Source: Alphaproteobacteria bacterium | GTDB lineage: Bacteria > Pseudomonadota > Alphaproteobacteria > Rhodobacterales > Rhodobacteraceae | Length of the DNA stretch: 7,821 nt | Assembly: GCA_003694465.1 (NCBI GenBank) | Contig: RFKM01000256.1 | Coordinates: 1 to 7,821 of the forward strand | Reading direction: 5' to 3' | Shown: piece after piece, positions 1 to 7,821 of the stretch | How positions within the stretch are numbered: position 1 is the first letter of the stretch | Layout of the letters: each line of letters opens with the position of its first letter | Notes under the pieces: model-generated | Told to the model about the DNA's origin: nothing | Seen by the model: the letters and a program-made list of their open reading frames with translations, nothing else | Database searches by the model: none | Program-made: the position numbers and the translations under genes

Positions 1-1
1 C

Positions 2-610
2 GAGCGCAACCCGCGCCCGATCGTCTCGTCGCATGGCATCGTCGGCCGCCGCCTGACCAGCGAGAAGCCCTCGGTGCTCTTTCGCGCCGAGCTTCTCGCC
101 CGCCGCCTGCTGGGCAAGACCAACTGGTCGCCGCACATGCCGGCCGAACGGGTGCGCGCGGCGCTCGATCCGGATTTCTGGAACCGGGCGCTGAAGATCA
201 GCTCGGTGCGCAACCCCTTCGCGCGGGAGGTGTCGGAATTCTACTGGTGGGCGACGAAACGCGGGGCCGACCTTTCGGACCGCGATAGCGTTATCGAGCA
301 GTTCCGCGCCCGGGTGCGCTCTGGTCTGACCCACAACGACGTGGGGATCGTGTTTCTCGGCAAGCGCTTCGTCCCCGACGTGCTGATCCATCAGGAGACC
401 CTCCGCGAAGACCTCGCCGCCCTGGCCGAAAGGCTCGGGCTCGACACCTCGATGACCCGCCTGCCGGTGACCAAGAAAACGGCTTCGTCCGAACGCAGCG
501 CCCGCCCGTCGCTGCGCGAGCTTTATGACGACGAGACCGCCGACATCGTGCGCAAGCGGTTCAAATGGGCCTTCCGGCACGGAAACTATTCACTGGAGGT
601 TCCGGAATGA
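2..610 (+). CDS. Sulfotransferase-family protein, C-terminal part (5' end outside window)
   Basis: The frame is open from base 2 to the TGA at 608-610, giving 202 visible residues, so the gene most likely starts upstream; the GTG at 74 is an internal codon rather than a convincing start. Visible residues 65-80 read KISSVRNPFAREVSEF, which resembles the 3'-phosphate-binding (3'-PSB) segment of PAPS-dependent sulfotransferases, where an Arg and a Ser contact the nucleotide (pattern R-N-P-x-x-R-x-x-S). An upstream SSHGIVGRR segment and the C-terminal stretch LRELYDDETADIVRKRF (from visible residue 171) also fit Golgi-type and bacterial sulfotransferase-2-like proteins, which end with an acidic helix followed by a Phe/Tyr-rich tail. 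The N-terminal 5'-phosphosulfate loop would lie before the window and cannot be checked. Such enzymes transfer sulfate from PAPS to glycans or small molecules; the substrate cannot be inferred. It ends 36 nt before sucA on the same strand, so co-transcription is possible. The family call rests on motif resemblance only. Confidence 0.72.
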   Translation, partial: ERNPRPIVSSHGIVGRRLTSEKPSVLFRAELLARRLLGKTNWSPHMPAERVRAALDPDFWNRALKISSVRNPFAREVSEFYWWATKRGADLSDRDSVIEQFRARVRSGLTHNDVGIVFLGKRFVPDVLIHQETLREDLAALAERLGLDTSMTRLPVTKKTASSERSARPSLRELYDDETADIVRKRFKWAFRHGNYSLEVPE

Positions 611-646
611 TCCGGGCCCTTTCCCATCGGAGCGAAAGTTGACGCG

Positions 647-3619
647 ATGACCGACCAATCCCCGAACGACATGTTCAAGGCCTCGAGCTTCATGCAGGGC
701 CAGAACGCGGCCTGGCTCGAACAGCTCTATGCGCAATACGCCCGCGATCCGCAGGCGGTGGACGAGGCCTGGCGGGCCTTTTTCGCCGGTCTGGGAGACG
801 CGGGGGAAGAGGTCGTCGCCGAGGCGCACGGCCCTTCGTGGAAGCGCACCGACTGGCCGCCGATGCCGGGCGGCGAGCTCGTCCACGCCCTTGACGGGCA
901 GTGGCCGGAAGAGGCCCGGCCCGAGAAGATTGCCGAGAAGGTGCGCGCGAAGGCGGCCGAAAAGCAGGTCGGCCTGTCCGAGGCGCAGGTGCGTCAGGCG
1001 GTGCTCGACTCGGTGCGCGCGCTGATGCTGATCCGCGCCTACCGCATCCGGGGCCACCTCATGGCCAAGCTCGATCCGCTGGGCATGCGCGACGAGAGCA
1101 TGCGCCCCGAGCTCGACCCGGCCTCCTACGGGTTCCGCGAGGCCGACATGGACCGGCCGATCTTCATCGACAACGTGCTCGGTCTCGAGACGGCGACGAT
1201 GCGCCAGATCCTCGAGATCGTTCAGCGCACCTATTGCGGCACCTTCGCGCTGCAATACATGCACATTTCCGACCCCGAGCAATCGGCCTGGCTGAAGGAA
1301 CGGATCGAGGGGCTGGGCAAGGAAATCCAGTTCACCCGCGAGGGGCGCCGGGCGATTCTCAACAAGCTGGTCGAGGCCGAGGGCTTCGAGAAGTTCTGCC
1401 ATGTGAAATTCATGGGCACCAAGCGCTTCGGGCTCGACGGGGCCGAGGCGCTGGTGCCGGCGATGGAGCAGATCATCAAGCGCGGCGGCAATCTCGGCGT
1501 GAAGGAAATCGTCATCGGCATGCCGCACCGCGGCCGGCTTTCGGTTCTGGCCAACGTCATGTCGAAGCCCTACAGGGCGATCTTCAACGAATTCCAGGGC
1601 GGCAGCTTCAAGCCTGAGGATGTCGACGGCTCGGGCGACGTGAAATATCACCTCGGCGCCTCGTCCGACCGCGAATTCGACGGCAACAAGGTGCACCTCT
1701 CGCTGACCGCCAACCCCTCGCACCTCGAGGCGGTGAACCCGGTGGTGCTGGGCAAGACCCGGGCCAAGCAGGCGCAGCACGGCGACACCGAACGCACCCA
1801 GGTGCTGCCGGTGCTGCTGCATGGCGATGCCGCCTTTGCCGGCCAGGGGGTGGTGGCCGAATGTTTCGGCCTGTCGGGCCTCGTCGGCCACCGCACCGGC
1901 GGGACGATCCACATCGTCGTCAACAACCAGATCGGCTTTACCACGGCGCCGAGCTTCTCGCGCTCCTCGCCCTATCCGACCGACATCGCCCTGATGGTCG
2001 AGGCGCCGATCTTCCACGTCAACGGCGATGACCCGGAGGCGGTGGTCCATGCCGCCAAGGTGGCCACGGAGTTCCGCCAGAAGTTCCACAAGGACGTGGT
2101 CATCGACATGTTCTGCTACCGGCGGTTCGGGCACAACGAGGGCGACGAGCCCATGTTCACCAACCCGCTGATGTACAAGGCGATCAAGACCCACAAGACG
2201 ACGCTTCAGCTCTACACCGAGCGCCTCGTGAAAGACGGGCTCATCCCCGAGGGCGAGATCGAGGACATGAAGACCGCCTTCCAGGCGAAGCTCAACCAGG
2301 AGTTCGAGGCGGCCAAGGAGTACAAGCCCAACAAGGCCGACTGGCTCGACGGGCGTTGGGCTGGGCTCTCGCGCCACGGTGACGAATACCAGCGCGGCGA
2401 CACCGCCATCGCGCGCGAAACCTTCGACGAGATCGGCCGGGCGCTCACCCGGGTGCCCGAGGGGTTCGACCTGCACAAGACGGTCGGGCGGATGCTCGAG
2501 GCCAAGAAGGCGGCGCTGGAGAGCGGCAAGGGCATCGACTGGGCAACCGGCGAGGCGCTGGCCTTCGGCTCGCTCCAGCTCGAGGGCTTCCCGGTGCGCC
2601 TGTCGGGGCAGGACGCCACCCGCGGCACCTTCTCGCAGCGCCATTCGGCCTTCATCGACCAGAGCACCGAAGAGCGCTACTACCCGCTCAACCACATCCG
2701 CGAGGGTCAGGCCCGCTACGAGGTCATCGACTCGATGCTGTCGGAATACGCGGTTCTGGGCTTCGAATACGGCTACAGCCTCGCCGAGCCGAAGGCACTG
2801 GTGCTCTGGGAAGCGCAGTTCGGCGATTTTGCCAACGGCGCGCAGATCATGATCGACCAGTTCGTTTCGTCGGGCGAGTCGAAATGGCTGCGGATGTCGG
2901 GGCTGGTGATGCTGCTGCCCCACGGCTACGAGGGGCAGGGGCCCGAGCACTCCTCGGCCCGGCTCGAGCGCTACCTGCAGCTGTGCGGGGGCGACAACTG
3001 GATCGTCGCCAACTGCACGACGCCGGCCAACTACTTCCACATCCTGCGCCGGCAGCTGCACCGCACCTACCGCAAGCCGCTGGTTCTGATGACGCCGAAA
3101 TCACTGCTGCGTCACAAGCTCGCGGTCTCGACGGCCGAGGATTTCACCACCGGCTCGTCGTTCCACCGTATCCTGTGGGACGATGCCGATGCCGGCAAGG
3201 TCACCGGCAAGTCGAGCGTCACGCTCAAGCCCGATGAAGAGATCCGCCGCGTGGTGATGTGTTCGGGCAAGGTCTACTACGACCTGCTCGAAGAACGCGA
3301 CGCCCGCGGGCTGGACGATATCTACCTGATGCGGGTGGAGCAGTTCTACCCGGTCCCGGCGATGAGCCTCATCAAGGAGCTGCGCCGCTTCCCCAATGCC
3401 GATGTGGTGTGGTGCCAGGAAGAGCCCAGGAACCAGGGCGCCTGGACCTTCATGGAACCCAATATCGAGTGGGTTCTCAAGCACATCCGCGAAACAGACA
3501 CACGCCCGAAATATGCCGGACGGCAGGCCTCGGCCTCGCCGGCGACGGGCCTCATGAGCCAGCACAAGGCACAACAGGCAGCGCTCGTGAACGACGCGCT
3601 CACCATCGAAGGAAAGTGA
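647..3619 (+). CDS. sucA: 2-oxoglutarate dehydrogenase E1 component
   Basis: This is the thiamine-diphosphate-dependent E1 subunit (990 aa, within the usual range for the family), which decarboxylates 2-oxoglutarate and reductively succinylates the lipoyl group of E2 in the cytoplasmic TCA cycle. Residues ~10-50 (FKASSFMQGQNAAWLEQLY onward) form the N-terminal segment typical of OGDH E1. The ThDP half-domain spans ~220-540, with GMPHRGRLSVLANV (291-304), LTANPSHLEAVNPV (353-366) and the ThDP/Mg motif GDAAFAGQGVV (393-403) through NNQIGFTT (426-433). The pyrimidine-binding transketolase domain (~590-825) holds SGQDATRGTFSQRHS (653-667), EAQFGDFANGAQ (722-733) and LPHGYEGQGPEHSSARLER (758-776). 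The C-terminal OGDH domain follows (~835-985). The active-site histidines expected from E. coli SucA are visible at 294, 359 and 666. The start MTDQSPNDMFKASSF is chosen because the whole N-terminal segment is family-like; the Shine-Dalgarno is weak (GGAG 14 nt upstream, GAAAG 8 nt upstream). No key residue appears to be missing. The gene leads directly into sucB. Confidence 0.98.
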   Translation: MTDQSPNDMFKASSFMQGQNAAWLEQLYAQYARDPQAVDEAWRAFFAGLGDAGEEVVAEAHGPSWKRTDWPPMPGGELVHALDGQWPEEARPEKIAEKVRAKAAEKQVGLSEAQVRQAVLDSVRALMLIRAYRIRGHLMAKLDPLGMRDESMRPELDPASYGFREADMDRPIFIDNVLGLETATMRQILEIVQRTYCGTFALQYMHISDPEQSAWLKERIEGLGKEIQFTREGRRAILNKLVEAEGFEKFCHVKFMGTKRFGLDGAEALVPAMEQIIKRGGNLGVKEIVIGMPHRGRLSVLANVMSKPYRAIFNEFQGGSFKPEDVDGSGDVKYHLGASSDREFDGNKVHLSLTANPSHLEAVNPVVLGKTRAKQAQHGDTERTQVLPVLLHGDAAFAGQGVVAECFGLSGLVGHRTGGTIHIVVNNQIGFTTAPSFSRSSPYPTDIALMVEAPIFHVNGDDPEAVVHAAKVATEFRQKFHKDVVIDMFCYRRFGHNEGDEPMFTNPLMYKAIKTHKTTLQLYTERLVKDGLIPEGEIEDMKTAFQAKLNQEFEAAKEYKPNKADWLDGRWAGLSRHGDEYQRGDTAIARETFDEIGRALTRVPEGFDLHKTVGRMLEAKKAALESGKGIDWATGEALAFGSLQLEGFPVRLSGQDATRGTFSQRHSAFIDQSTEERYYPLNHIREGQARYEVIDSMLSEYAVLGFEYGYSLAEPKALVLWEAQFGDFANGAQIMIDQFVSSGESKWLRMSGLVMLLPHGYEGQGPEHSSARLERYLQLCGGDNWIVANCTTPANYFHILRRQLHRTYRKPLVLMTPKSLLRHKLAVSTAEDFTTGSSFHRILWDDADAGKVTGKSSVTLKPDEEIRRVVMCSGKVYYDLLEERDARGLDDIYLMRVEQFYPVPAMSLIKELRRFPNADVVWCQEEPRNQGAWTFMEPNIEWVLKHIRETDTRPKYAGRQASASPATGLMSQHKAQQAALVNDALTIEGK

Positions 3620-3622
3620 CCC

Positions 3623-5158
3623 ATGAGCATTGAAGTTCGGGTGCCCACCCTGGGCGAAAGCGTGACCGAGGCGACCGTCGCCACCTGGTTCAAGAAGCCG
3701 GGCGACCGGGTCGAGGCCGACGAGATGCTGTGCGAGCTGGAAACCGACAAGGTGACGGTGGAAGTGCCGGCGCCGGCGGCGGGTGTCCTGTCGGAAATCG
3801 TCGCGCCCGAAGGAGCGACGGTGGGGGTCGATGCGCTTCTGGCCGTGCTCGAAGAAGGGGCCGGGGCAGAGGCCGCGCCCGCTGCGGTCAAGGCGGCCCC
3901 CGCGCCGTCCGCCGCGCCCGCCGAGGCGAAAGGCGGCAACAAGGTCGATGTCATGGTCCCCAGCCTCGGCGAAAGCGTGACCGAGGCCACCGTCGCGACG
4001 TGGTTCAAGAACGTCGGCGATGCCGTGGAGGCCGACGAGATGCTGTGCGAGCTGGAAACCGACAAGGTTTCGGTCGAGGTTCCGGCGCCGGTCTCGGGCG
4101 TTTTGACCGAGATCCTGTTCCCGACCGGGGCGACGGTCGAGGCCGGCGGCAAGCTCGCGGTGATCACCCAGGGCGCCGAAGCGGGGGCCGGTGCAGCGCC
4201 CGCCGCCGCGGCGCCCGCACCGGCGGTGGCGCCCGCAACAGCTGGCAAGGACATCGAGAACGCGCCTTCGGCCAACAAGGCGATGGCCGAGGCCGGGCTC
4301 GACCCGAGCCAGGTCACCGGCACGGGCCGCGACGGGCGGATCATGAAAGAGGACGTCCAGCGCGCCCTTGCCGCGGCGCAGGCGGCGCCGGCACGCCCGG
4401 CCGCGGCGCCTGCCCCTGCCGCCGCCGCGCCGCGCGCCTCGGTGCCGGCCGAGGATGCGGCCCGCGAGGAACGCGTGAAGATGACGCGCCTGCGCCAGAC
4501 CATCGCCCGGCGCCTGAAGGACGCCCAGAACACCGCCGCGATCCTGACCACCTACAACGAGGTCGACATGTCGGCGATCATGTCGCTGCGGGCGCAATAC
4601 AAGGAGGAGTTCGAGAAGAAGCATGGCGTGCGCCTCGGCTTCATGTCGTTCTTCACCAAGGCCTGCGTCCACGCCCTGCGCGAGGTGCCGGAAGTGAATG
4701 CCGAGATCGACGGCGAATACATCGTCTACAAGAATTTCGTCCACATGGGCGTCGCCGCCGGCACGCCGCAGGGGCTCGTCGTTCCGGTGATCCGCAATGC
4801 TGACGCGATGAGCTTTGCCGAGATCGAGAAGGCCATCGCCGAGAAGGGCAAGCGCGCCCGCGAGGGCAAGCTGACCATGGAAGAGATGCAGGGCGGTACC
4901 TTCACCATCTCGAACGGCGGCGTCTATGGCTCGCTGATGTCCTCGCCGATCCTGAACCCGCCGCAATCGGGCATCCTGGGAATGCACAAGATCCAGGATC
5001 GCCCGGTGGTCGTGAACGGTGAAATCGTGATCCGGCCGATGATGTATCTGGCGCTCTCCTATGACCACCGGATCGTTGACGGCAAGGGGGCGGTGACCTT
5101 CCTCGTGCGCGTCAAGGAAGCGCTGGAAGATCCGCGCCGGCTCTTGATGGACCTCTGA
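3623..5158 (+). CDS. sucB: 2-oxoglutarate dehydrogenase E2 (dihydrolipoyl succinyltransferase), two lipoyl domains
   Basis: This is the core-forming E2 subunit (511 aa), which moves the succinyl group from lipoyl-lysine to CoA. Domains in order are lipoyl 1 (residues 2-77, lipoylated Lys43 in the ETDK motif), an Ala/Pro linker (78-106), lipoyl 2 (107-183, Lys148 in ETDK), a second Ala/Pro linker, a peripheral-subunit-binding domain (about 214-250, with [21 protein letters not shown]), a third Ala/Pro linker (251-282), and the acyltransferase domain (285-511). The catalytic motif DHRIVDG lies at 481-487, with His482 and Asp486 as expected active-site residues. E. coli and many other SucB proteins have one lipoyl domain and about 405-420 residues; the extra domain accounts for the length. 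The product is assigned as succinyl- rather than acetyltransferase because the gene follows sucA by 3 nt and the lipoyl domain has the SucB-like [16 protein letters not shown] start. AAGGAAA at 3609-3615 is the ribosome-binding site, inside the end of sucA, which suggests translational coupling. Confidence 0.98.
   Translation: MSIEVRVPTLGESVTEATVATWFKKPGDRVEADEMLCELETDKVTVEVPAPAAGVLSEIVAPEGATVGVDALLAVLEEGAGAEAAPAAVKAAPAPSAAPAEAKGGNKVDVMVPSLGESVTEATVATWFKNVGDAVEADEMLCELETDKVSVEVPAPVSGVLTEILFPTGATVEAGGKLAVITQGAEAGAGAAPAAAAPAPAVAPATAGKDIENAPSANKAMAEAGLDPSQVTGTGRDGRIMKEDVQRALAAAQAAPARPAAAPAPAAAAPRASVPAEDAAREERVKMTRLRQTIARRLKDAQNTAAILTTYNEVDMSAIMSLRAQYKEEFEKKHGVRLGFMSFFTKACVHALREVPEVNAEIDGEYIVYKNFVHMGVAAGTPQGLVVPVIRNADAMSFAEIEKAIAEKGKRAREGKLTMEEMQGGTFTISNGGVYGSLMSSPILNPPQSGILGMHKIQDRPVVVNGEIVIRPMMYLALSYDHRIVDGKGAVTFLVRVKEALEDPRRLLMDL
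3713..3753 (+). repeat. Direct repeat copy 1 in the lipoyl-1 coding region of sucB
   Basis: These 41 bases are identical to 4028-4068, an offset of 315 bases (105 codons). They encode [14 protein letters not shown] around the first lipoylated lysine (Lys43). A second, shorter identical block lies further 5' in the same domain (20 bases, coding around GESVTEA), while the flanking codons differ at silent and non-silent positions. The repeat is part of the gene, not a separate element. Confidence 0.95.
4028..4068 (+). repeat. Direct repeat copy 2 in the lipoyl-2 coding region of sucB
   Basis: This is the exact partner of the 41-base block at 3713-3753, coding around the second lipoylated lysine (Lys148). 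Sequence diverges immediately on both sides (for example GTC versus GTG before it and GTG versus GTT at its end). The exact identity is therefore confined to the segment around the lipoylation site. Confidence 0.95.
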
Positions 5159-5159
5159 G

Positions 5160-5375
5160 ATGGCAGACCGGAACCTTCCCGGCGGCGGCTTCTCGAACTG
5201 GATGCCCGCGCGCAAGGCCAAGCTCAAGTTCTGGGCAAAGCGCTCGGCGGTGGTTCTGGTGCTGGCCTACGGCGCCGTGGCGCTCAACGGCCCGGGCTGG
5301 CTGGTCTGGGCCGCCTGGGCCTACGTGGCGCTGACGCTGGTCACCGCATTCCTTCTGACGCGCCCGGGCAAGTAG
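5160..5375 (+). CDS. Small two-helix membrane protein between E2 and E3 genes
   Basis: I do not recognise a named family. The 71-residue product has a short soluble N-terminus (residues 1-27) rich in basic residues (R17, K18, K20, K22, K24, K27, R28). Two hydrophobic stretches follow, at about 29-43 (AVVLVLAYGAVALNG) and 47-66 (WLVWAAWAYVALTLVTAFLL), joined by a tight NGPG turn, with a basic RPGK tail. By the positive-inside rule both ends would be cytoplasmic. The ATG begins one base after the sucB stop (TGA-G-ATG) and no strong Shine-Dalgarno is visible, so translation probably depends on ribosomes finishing sucB. The position inside the OGDH operon suggests co-expression with the complex; any role such as membrane attachment is inference only. 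The case for a real gene is its tight packing, its coherent topology, and the lack of a competing frame that fits the operon. Confidence 0.8.
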   Translation: MADRNLPGGGFSNWMPARKAKLKFWAKRSAVVLVLAYGAVALNGPGWLVWAAWAYVALTLVTAFLLTRPGK

Positions 5376-5399
5376 CGGGCGCGGCGCAAGCATTGAAAA

Positions 5400-5411
5400 G
5401 CCCCGCGGGGC
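5400..5411. repeat. 12-bp perfect GC palindrome before the lpdA ribosome-binding site
   Basis: GCCCCGCGGGGC is self-complementary and directly abuts the lpdA Shine-Dalgarno (AGGAG, 5413-5417). As RNA it could form only a short hairpin of about 4 bp with a 4-base loop. It may modestly affect lpdA translation or be a chance outcome of high GC. No U-run follows, so it is not an intrinsic terminator. Confidence 0.5.
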
Positions 5412-5423
5412 GAGGAGAGAGAT

Positions 5424-6809
<1,386 letters not shown>

Positions 6810-6826
6810 GCGCCGGGAAACAACCG

Positions 6827-6882
6827 GAAATTGACAGGCCGATAGTCGCATGGAACGATGCGATTATCGGTCTGTCAATTTC
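6827..6882. repeat. Near-perfect inverted repeat (25-bp arms, 6-base loop) between lpdA and the next gene
   Basis: Arm 6827-6851 pairs with 6858-6882 around the loop GGAACG (6852-6857). Of 25 pairs, 23 are Watson-Crick; the two exceptions (6838 with 6871, 6845 with 6864) are G-T, so the + strand RNA could pair along the whole stem, while the - strand RNA would have two A/C mismatches. The element is about 46% G+C (26 of 56), clearly below its surroundings. It starts 17 bases after the lpdA stop, and its 3' foot touches the Shine-Dalgarno of the downstream gene. No run of U follows, so a classical intrinsic terminator is unlikely. Possible roles are mRNA 3'-end stabiliser or attenuator, a protein-binding operator, or a copy of a dispersed intergenic palindrome; the sequence alone does not decide. 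Confidence 0.95.
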
Positions 6883-6887
6883 AGGAG
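6883..6887 (+). promoter_or_regulatory. Ribosome-binding site abutting the hairpin foot
   Basis: AGGAG begins on the first base after the 25-bp stem and lies 7 bases before the ATG at 6895, which supports that ATG as the start of the peptidoglycan-binding protein. If the stem forms in the mRNA, the site stays single-stranded but sits right beside a long helix, so hairpin folding could influence ribosome access. Confidence 0.75.
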
Positions 6888-6894
6888 CGGTTTC

Positions 6895-7821
6895 ATGGCT
6901 CATGCGCTTTCCACGAACACCTTCAAATCCATCCTTTCCGTGACAGCGGCGGCAAGCCTCGCCCTCGCCGCGGTTGCACCGCAGCCGGCACAGGCGCGCG
7001 GCCGGGGCGGCGCGGCCGCGGGGGCCCTCGCGCTCGGGATCATCGGCCTTGCGGCGGTCTGTTCGACCAACCCGAAGGCCTGCGGCGGCACGGCCCGCGC
7101 TGGAACCGGCGGGCCGACCGACGCCATCGCGCTCGACCGCCAGCAGGCGATGTGGGTGCAGGAGGGGCTCGCCGCCGCGGGCTTCTACCACGGCGCCATC
7201 GACGGGGCGATCGGCCCGGGCACGCGCGGTTCGATTCGTGCATACCAGAGCGCCATCGGCGCACCGGCGACCGGCGCCCTGACCGGCGCGCAGATCAACG
7301 ATCTCGTCGCCCTCTCCAGCGCCTTCCGACCCTATATCGACAGCGATCCGTTCGGGATCATGTTCAGCGCCGATCTCGCCGACGATCTTGACCGCAACGG
7401 CATCGCGCAGGTGCAGGATTTCCTGAACCGGCATGGATACGGGGCCGGGGCCGTCGACGGGGCGCCCGGGCAGAACACCCGGCGGGCCATCGCCGCCTAC
7501 AAGGCCGACAACCGGCTTCCCGGCGCGCCGGTGGCCACCCGCCGGCTTCTTGCCTACATGACCGGGGGCTTTCCGCCGGTGCCCGCCGGGCGCGCCTTCG
7601 CGGGGCAGGAAGGCGGTCAGGCGGTCGCGCCGCTCGCCCCGAAGCCCGCCTACGAGGCGCAGCCGGAGGCCGAACCGGCGGTGGCGCAGCTCACGCCGAT
7701 GCCGGAGGAAGACCTTTCCTTCGACCTCGCGGGGCTGAAGCTCGGGATGACGGAAGACGCGGCCAAGGCGGCGCTGATGGCGCTGCACGGGGCGGGCACC
7801 GCCTTCGAGGCGATTCCGGCC
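6895..7821 (+). CDS. Exported peptidoglycan-binding-domain protein (3' end outside window)
   Basis: There are 309 residues with no stop before the window end. Residues 1-34 look like a Sec signal peptide: a Lys at 11, a hydrophobic core (SILSVTAAASLALAAVA) and a likely cleavage after AQA (32-34), placing the product in the periplasm or envelope. A Gly/Ala-rich hydrophobic stretch follows (40-56). Two repeats of the peptidoglycan_binding_1 type come next. The first is at about 82-138 (WVQEGLAAAGFYHGAIDGAI, then GPGTRGSIRAYQ). The second is at about 168-222 (VQDFLNRHGYGAGAVDGA, then GQNTRRAIAAYK). Both show the Q-x-x-L, G-(F/Y), DG and T-R-x-(A/S)-I-x-x-(Y) pattern. A Pro/Ala-rich linker (227-270) leads to a new domain starting FDLAGLKLGMTEDAAKAAL (276 on), which is cut off. 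Such repeats usually bring a partner domain to the cell wall; the effector, if any, is beyond the window. No catalytic domain is visible, so no enzymatic role is claimed. The start is supported by AGGAG at 6883-6887. Confidence 0.88.
   Translation, partial: MAHALSTNTFKSILSVTAAASLALAAVAPQPAQARGRGGAAAGALALGIIGLAAVCSTNPKACGGTARAGTGGPTDAIALDRQQAMWVQEGLAAAGFYHGAIDGAIGPGTRGSIRAYQSAIGAPATGALTGAQINDLVALSSAFRPYIDSDPFGIMFSADLADDLDRNGIAQVQDFLNRHGYGAGAVDGAPGQNTRRAIAAYKADNRLPGAPVATRRLLAYMTGGFPPVPAGRAFAGQEGGQAVAPLAPKPAYEAQPEAEPAVAQLTPMPEEDLSFDLAGLKLGMTEDAAKAALMALHGAGTAFEAIPA

Noticed and set aside
611..646. sucA promoter in the gap (TTGACG at 639-644)
   Set aside because: The hexamer lies only two bases before the sucA ATG, so it cannot be the -35 box of a promoter for that start.
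590..3061. Long open frame on the - strand (823 codons) opposite sucA
   Set aside because: It lies antisense to a fully recognisable sucA. Its His/Arg/Leu/Val-rich translation has no family motifs and is the usual high-GC shadow of codon-third-position bias.
4171..4440. Low-complexity GCC/GCG runs in sucB as a possible insertion or repeat element
   Set aside because: They encode the Ala/Pro-rich flexible linkers normal between E2 domains, and the reading frame continues intact.
6827..6882. Classical Rho-independent terminator
   Set aside because: The stem is long enough, but no T-run follows: the next bases are AGGAGCGG, leading into a ribosome-binding site. Weak or Rho-assisted termination is not excluded.
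7054..7065. Lipoprotein lipobox at Cys56 of the exported protein
   Set aside because: The context LAAVCS has Val at -1 where Gly, Ala or Ser is expected, and the Cys lies well after a good AQA signal-peptidase I site.

Overview
The window is high-GC DNA (roughly two thirds G+C by eye) whose protein sequences and gene order look like an alphaproteobacterium, most likely of the Rhodobacteraceae/Paracoccaceae group. Nearly all of it is coding on the + strand. Its core is the 2-oxoglutarate dehydrogenase (OGDH) operon: sucA (E1), sucB (E2), a small two-helix membrane protein, and lpdA (E3). These genes are packed with gaps of 3, 1 and 48 nt.

Region by region: bases 2-610 hold the C-terminal part of a gene resembling PAPS-dependent sulfotransferases, which begins before the window. 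After 36 nt comes sucA (647-3619), then sucB (3623-5158), which carries two lipoyl domains. An unnamed 71-residue membrane protein follows (5160-5375), then lpdA (5424-6809). An 85-nt gap follows, dominated by a near-perfect 25-bp-arm inverted repeat (6827-6882) that abuts the ribosome-binding site of the last gene. That gene (6895 to the window end, incomplete) encodes an exported protein with tandem peptidoglycan-binding-like repeats.

Function: E1 decarboxylates 2-oxoglutarate on thiamine diphosphate, E2 transfers the succinyl group from its lipoyl arms to CoA, and E3 reoxidises the dihydrolipoyl arms with NAD+. Catalytic and cofactor motifs are intact in all three subunits. The role of the small membrane protein is unknown. 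The sulfotransferase-like and peptidoglycan-binding genes have no evident metabolic link to the operon.

I see no CRISPR array, rRNA or tRNA gene, transposase, phage gene or defence system. The observations most worth following up are the low-GC hairpin at 6827-6882, the small membrane protein between E2 and E3, and a 41-bp exact direct repeat inside the duplicated lipoyl domains of sucB. I do not claim a new biological system; most of the window is ordinary central metabolism.
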